Shown piece after piece: positions 15,535 through 18,361 of a stretch of 18,361 nt of DNA. Both the position numbers and the translations under genes were made by a program. How positions within the stretch are numbered: position 1 is the stretch's first letter; each line of letters begins with the position of its first letter. The notes below the pieces were generated by a model. The model saw nothing but the letters and a program-made list of their open reading frames with translations, made no database searches and had not been told where the DNA came from. Origin of the DNA: Psychrobacter sp. UBA3962. GTDB taxonomy: Bacteria; Pseudomonadota; Gammaproteobacteria; Pseudomonadales; Moraxellaceae. The stretch is taken from contig NZ_DGDC01000024.1 of assembly GCF_002385225.1 (NCBI RefSeq), positions 1 through 18,361 of the forward strand. Direction: 5' to 3'.

Positions 15535-16878
15535 ATGGCTAATAAACCCAACCCAATTATATTTAAAATAACCGACGCAGGGCGTTTAGCAGTGCTAGAC
15601 GCTCAAAAGCAAGGTATAAGCTTGTCTTTAAAAACGCTTGTCGCTGGCACGTCAAAGTACGTCCCAACTGGTAAGGAAACACGTATTAGAACAGAGGCTA
15701 TGCGTTCTGATATCGTGACAAGCGGTGTCGAGAAGGAAAGTAAGTCTTTACGCTTTAGTGTTAGCTTAAACAGCATTCAATCAAGAGCCATTCACGAGAT
15801 CGGATTGCTTACAAGCAATAATACACTGTTTGCAGTAGCAGCCAGCAATGAGCCCTTATTTACCGTTTATGCAAACGTGACATTTGTTGGCAGTTTTGGC
15901 CTGTCACTAAGCGAGCTAGACGTTAGTAAGATTACGGTTTCAACCGATCCTGACGCCGCTATTGTTGTTAAGATGATGGAAGATCATGTAGGCGCAGCTA
16001 ATCCGCACCCTCAATATATTAATAACGATAAGTTTTCACAGCTTGATAAGAAGGTGGATAAGCTGGGCCAGAACATTGCTACCGCATCGGGTGATTTAAG
16101 CAAGCACTTAGCAGCAGCCAACCCTCACCCGCAATACGCATTAAAGAAAGATAACGACGAGAAAACCCAGCAACTAGAAACACTAACCGAAGGGCTAAGA
16201 AAAGACCTTGACGCTCAAAAAGGCACGCTGACTCAACAAGGCGGCACCTTAACCCAGCAAGGCAAAGATATTGCTAAGGTTACAAACGACCTTGCTAATC
16301 ATATCAAGGCGGCCGACCCTCATACGCAGTACGCAAAGAAAACGGATTTAGCAGCCCATACCAGTGCAGCACACCCTCATAGCCAATACCTAAGAGAGTC
16401 TGACCTGGCTGGCATGAAAAAGCAGATTGAGCAGTTACAGCAACAGCTTGTGGCGGCTCAAAGCAAAGTTACTGAATTGCCAATCGGTTCTATCTATACC
16501 ACAACCAACAACTACAAAAGCAGTGCAGAGGTTAAGGCTGCTTTAGGTTATGGCACGTGGGCCAGGTTCGCAGAAGGTCAAACGCTTGTGGGTATATCCA
16601 CCAAAGCAGCTGACCCAGCGTGGACTAAGACACTAAAAAAAGAGTTTGGTGCTTATGAGCATAAGCTGGTAGCAGAAGAGATGCCCTCAACAGCGCTTAA
16701 AGTTAGGGAGGCTGGCCGTCATGGAGCCCGTAACCACGGCGGAGGTGGTACAGGTTACGCGAGTGGCAGCCAAGGCAAGATGATCCCTTTACCCACATCG
16801 GAAACAGGGTGGAAAGATAAGCCGCACAATAACGTGCAGCCTTCAATCGTTGTGGCTTACTGGTTACGGACAGCTTAA
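15535..16878 (+). CDS. Phage tail fibre (tail-collar fibre type) with PHxQY repeats
   Basis: A 447-residue protein. The N-terminal 150 residues resemble the tail-collar fibre domain (DUF3751 type) that anchors fibres to the baseplate: FKITDAGRLAVLDAQKQGI, then SIQSRAIHEIGLLTSNNTLF. Four copies of HxxxxxPHxQY follow at 151-161, 191-201, 256-266 and 275-285, the phage tail-fibre repeat motif, with coiled-coil-like stretches between (LTQQGGTLTQQGKDI). The C-terminal part has LPIGSIYTTTNNYKSSAEV, GTWARFAEGQTLVGIS and the terminal NNVQPSIVVAYWLRTA, a tip domain common in fibres and baseplate proteins. Role: receptor recognition outside the host cell. It is 2 nt before the next gene. Confidence 0.85.
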   Translation: MANKPNPIIFKITDAGRLAVLDAQKQGISLSLKTLVAGTSKYVPTGKETRIRTEAMRSDIVTSGVEKESKSLRFSVSLNSIQSRAIHEIGLLTSNNTLFAVAASNEPLFTVYANVTFVGSFGLSLSELDVSKITVSTDPDAAIVVKMMEDHVGAANPHPQYINNDKFSQLDKKVDKLGQNIATASGDLSKHLAAANPHPQYALKKDNDEKTQQLETLTEGLRKDLDAQKGTLTQQGGTLTQQGKDIAKVTNDLANHIKAADPHTQYAKKTDLAAHTSAAHPHSQYLRESDLAGMKKQIEQLQQQLVAAQSKVTELPIGSIYTTTNNYKSSAEVKAALGYGTWARFAEGQTLVGISTKAADPAWTKTLKKEFGAYEHKLVAEEMPSTALKVREAGRHGARNHGGGGTGYASGSQGKMIPLPTSETGWKDKPHNNVQPSIVVAYWLRTA

Positions 16879-16880
16879 CT

Positions 16881-17183
16881 ATGATTGAGAACATATTAAA
16901 CATTTATCACAATGCGATACGCGACCACGTTGATTTACTTTATCGACGTGGCCGCACCGATAGGCTAATAACCTGGAAAGTGGGTAGTGATGAAATTCAC
17001 GACCCCACTTTAATTGCGTTTAGAGCATACAGGGATCGTAGTTATGCAGACGTTGTTATGGTATGTGCTGGCACGAATAGGATTGGCCAGCCATTGCCAA
17101 AAGACATTATCTTTTTGCCAGTCGCTAGGGATTTAATAGCAATCAAACGCAGGTATTTGACATACTCCCACCACCAAACCTAA
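16881..17183 (+). CDS. Small phage protein, possibly gp53-like baseplate component, C-terminus replaced by an inserted element
   Basis: The current reading frame encodes 100 residues. Codons 1-92 are phage sequence; codons 93-100 (LTYSHHQT) come from the element that begins at 17157. Joining 17156 to 17480 rebuilds a 99-residue protein ending in Tyr-Val-Lys-Arg-Gly-Ile-Asn-Gly. Its stop at 17501-17503 overlaps the next gene's ATG by 8 nt, the same overlap as at 13352. The pattern YADVVMVCAGTNRIGQPLP and then IIFLP resembles T4 gp53-like baseplate wedge proteins, and the place after a tail fibre gene agrees. That assignment is tentative. Translational coupling to the downstream gene is lost in the present allele. 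Confidence 0.6.
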   Translation: MIENILNIYHNAIRDHVDLLYRRGRTDRLITWKVGSDEIHDPTLIAFRAYRDRSYADVVMVCAGTNRIGQPLPKDIIFLPVARDLIAIKRRYLTYSHHQT

Positions 17184-17331
17184 CGGTTATGGTAGGGGAA
17201 TCTTTGCGACCCATAACAACCTAAGTTGTTACCTTTCGCCATGCCACCTACGCTGATAGGTATAGGCATGGAGGAACTCTTTACACAGTAGCAAGTCCTG
17301 CTACATCAGCTAACGCCTGTTGGCGTATATT
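17157..17331 (-). ncRNA. Predicted orphan omega RNA encoded by the deleted element; guide reads from 17156 leftward
   Basis: This minus-strand segment keeps the right-end stem-loops of the tnpB element. It shows only about three substitutions over the last 127 positions by eye, while the tnpB-derived blocks next to it are more diverged. If transcribed, its guide would be ATACCTGCGTTTGATTGCTA on the minus strand (17156-17137), which is phage coding sequence. The promoter and the 5' end are unknown, and expression is inferred. Confidence 0.45.
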
Positions 17332-17479
17332 ATCGCATAACTGGTCGCTTGGTTTTCGCAAATCAGTTTATGCGTGATATAGGTATAACTTAGCGTAAGT
17401 ATTATTTGGTGTCAAGTATGAGCCGTGCTTACATCCCCACCTAAATCAAAGATTATAGGTGGAGAATTACGCACGATAA
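17157..17479 (-). mobile_element. 323-bp internally deleted derivative of the tnpB element (MITE/PATE-like)
   Basis: On the minus strand it starts after TTTAAC (17485-17480) with TTATCGTGCGTAATT and ends GTATGTCAA at 17157, the same ends as the element at 6506-7909. It consists of three blocks. The left end (about 17479-17379) covers the left-end sequence of the full copy, with diverged DNA inside. A 47-bp tnpB piece (17378-17332) corresponds to 7423-7469. The right end (17331-17157) corresponds to 7735-7909. Relative to the full copy, about 6638-7422 and 7470-7734 are missing, so all three RuvC catalytic residues are gone. There is no target duplication. It needs a transposase in trans. Confidence 0.85.
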
Positions 17480-17495
17480 GTTAAAAGGGGTATAA

Positions 17496-18361
17496 ATGGA
17501 TAACCTAGATACTGACTGGTTTAACAATAACAGCCCACAAAATCAGGATAACCCAGTAAGCCGGCAGGATAGGCTCGTAAACAATATGAGCCTTGAAGAG
17601 CTTAGGCGTTGGCGTATTGATACAGCCAGGCAGGCCAGCGAGCAGGGTAAATTTGCCAGCCAGCATAACAGGTATCTAAAAGATACGATCAGGGATATCA
17701 AGGGCGGTGAAAGGCTAACTAGCCAGCAATTACAATCCCTGGTGGCCAGTGCTAAAAGCTTAGCCGGCATATCAGCAAGCGAGCTATTGGAATTTACGCT
17801 AGGCAATACCAAGCGTAACGAAAGCTTAATGCAGGTATTGGACGCAAGTGTATTAGACGCATACCTGGCAAACGTTAAGAAGGCGGCTAAAAAGTTCGCC
17901 GGCGGTATCACGCCTCAAGACGTGATTAATAACTCAAGGCCCGTTGATATCCAGCGAGCCAACAAGCAGATTTACATGGCTATGGTTTATAAGAGACAAG
18001 GCAATACCTTGTTTTTCTTAACCAATTCAGGGCCAGAAAGTAAGATTGCTAACCACAAGGTAACAGTACAGCTGCTAGATTACCCTGGACTGCTGCTAAG
18101 AACCAAGCCGCCTAGTTTGACAGAGGTAAGAAATAGCATATTACACGGCAAGATAAGATTTGACTGTGACTGTGGCCGTCATCAATTTTGGTATCGCTAT
18201 ATTGCCACCGTTGGTAAGTACAACTACGGGATAGACGAGAACCGCTATCCATCAACACGCAACCCTAATTTAACAGGGGTGGCTTGCAAACACGCCTTGC
18301 GAGTAATGAAGCACTTAACAAGTGGCATGATGCTAAGCCAAGTAAGAGACTATGCCAAGGC
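17496..18361 (+). CDS. Phage-block protein with a SWIM-type zinc finger (3' end outside window)
   Basis: The frame is open from the ATG at 17496 to the last base, giving 288 codons with no stop. GGGG 6-9 nt upstream is the ribosome binding site; it survives because the element inserted just before it. The N-terminal 150 residues are polar and helical (MSLEELRRWRIDTARQASE, then LVASAKSLAGISASELLEF). A globular part follows (QIYMAMVYKRQGNTLFFL, then VTVQLLDYPGLLL). Near the end are C224-x-C226 and, 37 residues later, C264-x-H266 (DCDCGRHQFWYRY, NPNLTGVACKHAL), the CxCxnCxH pattern of SWIM zinc fingers. The function is not known. In this place a virion or head-associated role is likely, and a DNA- or protein-binding zinc site is the main clue. 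Confidence 0.75.
   Translation, partial: MDNLDTDWFNNNSPQNQDNPVSRQDRLVNNMSLEELRRWRIDTARQASEQGKFASQHNRYLKDTIRDIKGGERLTSQQLQSLVASAKSLAGISASELLEFTLGNTKRNESLMQVLDASVLDAYLANVKKAAKKFAGGITPQDVINNSRPVDIQRANKQIYMAMVYKRQGNTLFFLTNSGPESKIANHKVTVQLLDYPGLLLRTKPPSLTEVRNSILHGKIRFDCDCGRHQFWYRYIATVGKYNYGIDENRYPSTRNPNLTGVACKHALRVMKHLTSGMMLSQVRDYAK

Noticed and set aside
15985..16389. CRISPR-like repeat array
   Set aside because: The periodic signal is protein-level PHxQY repeats in a tail fibre gene with uneven spacing and diverged codons, not identical DNA repeats with spacers. No cas genes are present.
7910..17156. Inversion of the phage block by recombination between the two oppositely oriented element copies
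   Set aside because: The flanks of the small copy rejoin into an intact phage gene with a coupled stop/start overlap, so that copy still sits in its original place. The full copy could have recombined with a different partner but not with this one.
17157..17183. LTYSHHQT as a native C-terminus of the small phage protein
   Set aside because: These codons lie inside the inserted element and match the right end of the full tnpB element at another locus, so they are acquired.

Overview
The window looks like a chromosomal segment of a gamma-proteobacterium of the Moraxellaceae, most likely Psychrobacter. This is inferred from the moderate-to-low G+C, the BapA/LapF-type giant adhesin, the CidA/LrgB pair with a LysR regulator, and the style of the IS ends. 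No rRNA or housekeeping marker fixes the species. The left third (1-6504) is chromosomal accessory DNA, and the right two thirds (7910-18361) are a block of phage virion and packaging genes, all on the + strand. A tnpB-bearing IS200/IS605-type element sits exactly at the junction between them.

Region 1 (1-4287) holds the C-terminal 1286 residues of a type I-secreted RTX/Bap-like adhesin with Ig-like repeats, VCBS/cadherin-like domains and a secretion-target domain. It is followed by the decayed 3' end of an IS3-family transposase. Region 2 (4288-6504) is a LysR-family regulator divergent from a cidA/lrgA-like and lrgB-like gene pair, a module that elsewhere controls murein hydrolase activity and cell lysis. 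Region 3 (6506-7909) is the complete tnpB element, with left-end hairpin, TnpB nuclease gene, and a structured right end that should encode the omega (guide) RNA.

Region 4 (7910-18361) carries, in order: a 978-residue virion protein with a glycine-zipper segment, an NlpC/P60-like domain and a phage tail lysozyme domain; an overlapping LprI/DUF1311 gene for a small exported protein; a possible prohead protease; two proteins of unknown function; the large terminase; a tail fibre; a possible baseplate protein; and a SWIM-zinc-finger protein running off the right edge. Many genes abut or overlap by 8 nt, as in phage late operons. No integrase, attachment site, portal or major capsid gene is visible, so the phage genome is either truncated at the left or continues to the right.

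The most unusual feature is a second, 323-bp element (17157-17479, - strand) inside the phage block. It is an internally deleted derivative of the tnpB element. It has lost most of tnpB, including its catalytic residues, but keeps both ends and an almost unchanged omega-RNA region. Both copies follow the same TTTAAC motif and end in TCAA. Removing the small copy rebuilds the interrupted phage gene with a stop codon overlapping the next start by 8 nt, so the boundaries can be placed to the base. The small copy may supply a guide RNA, used in trans by TnpB from the first copy, that matches the phage's own empty site.
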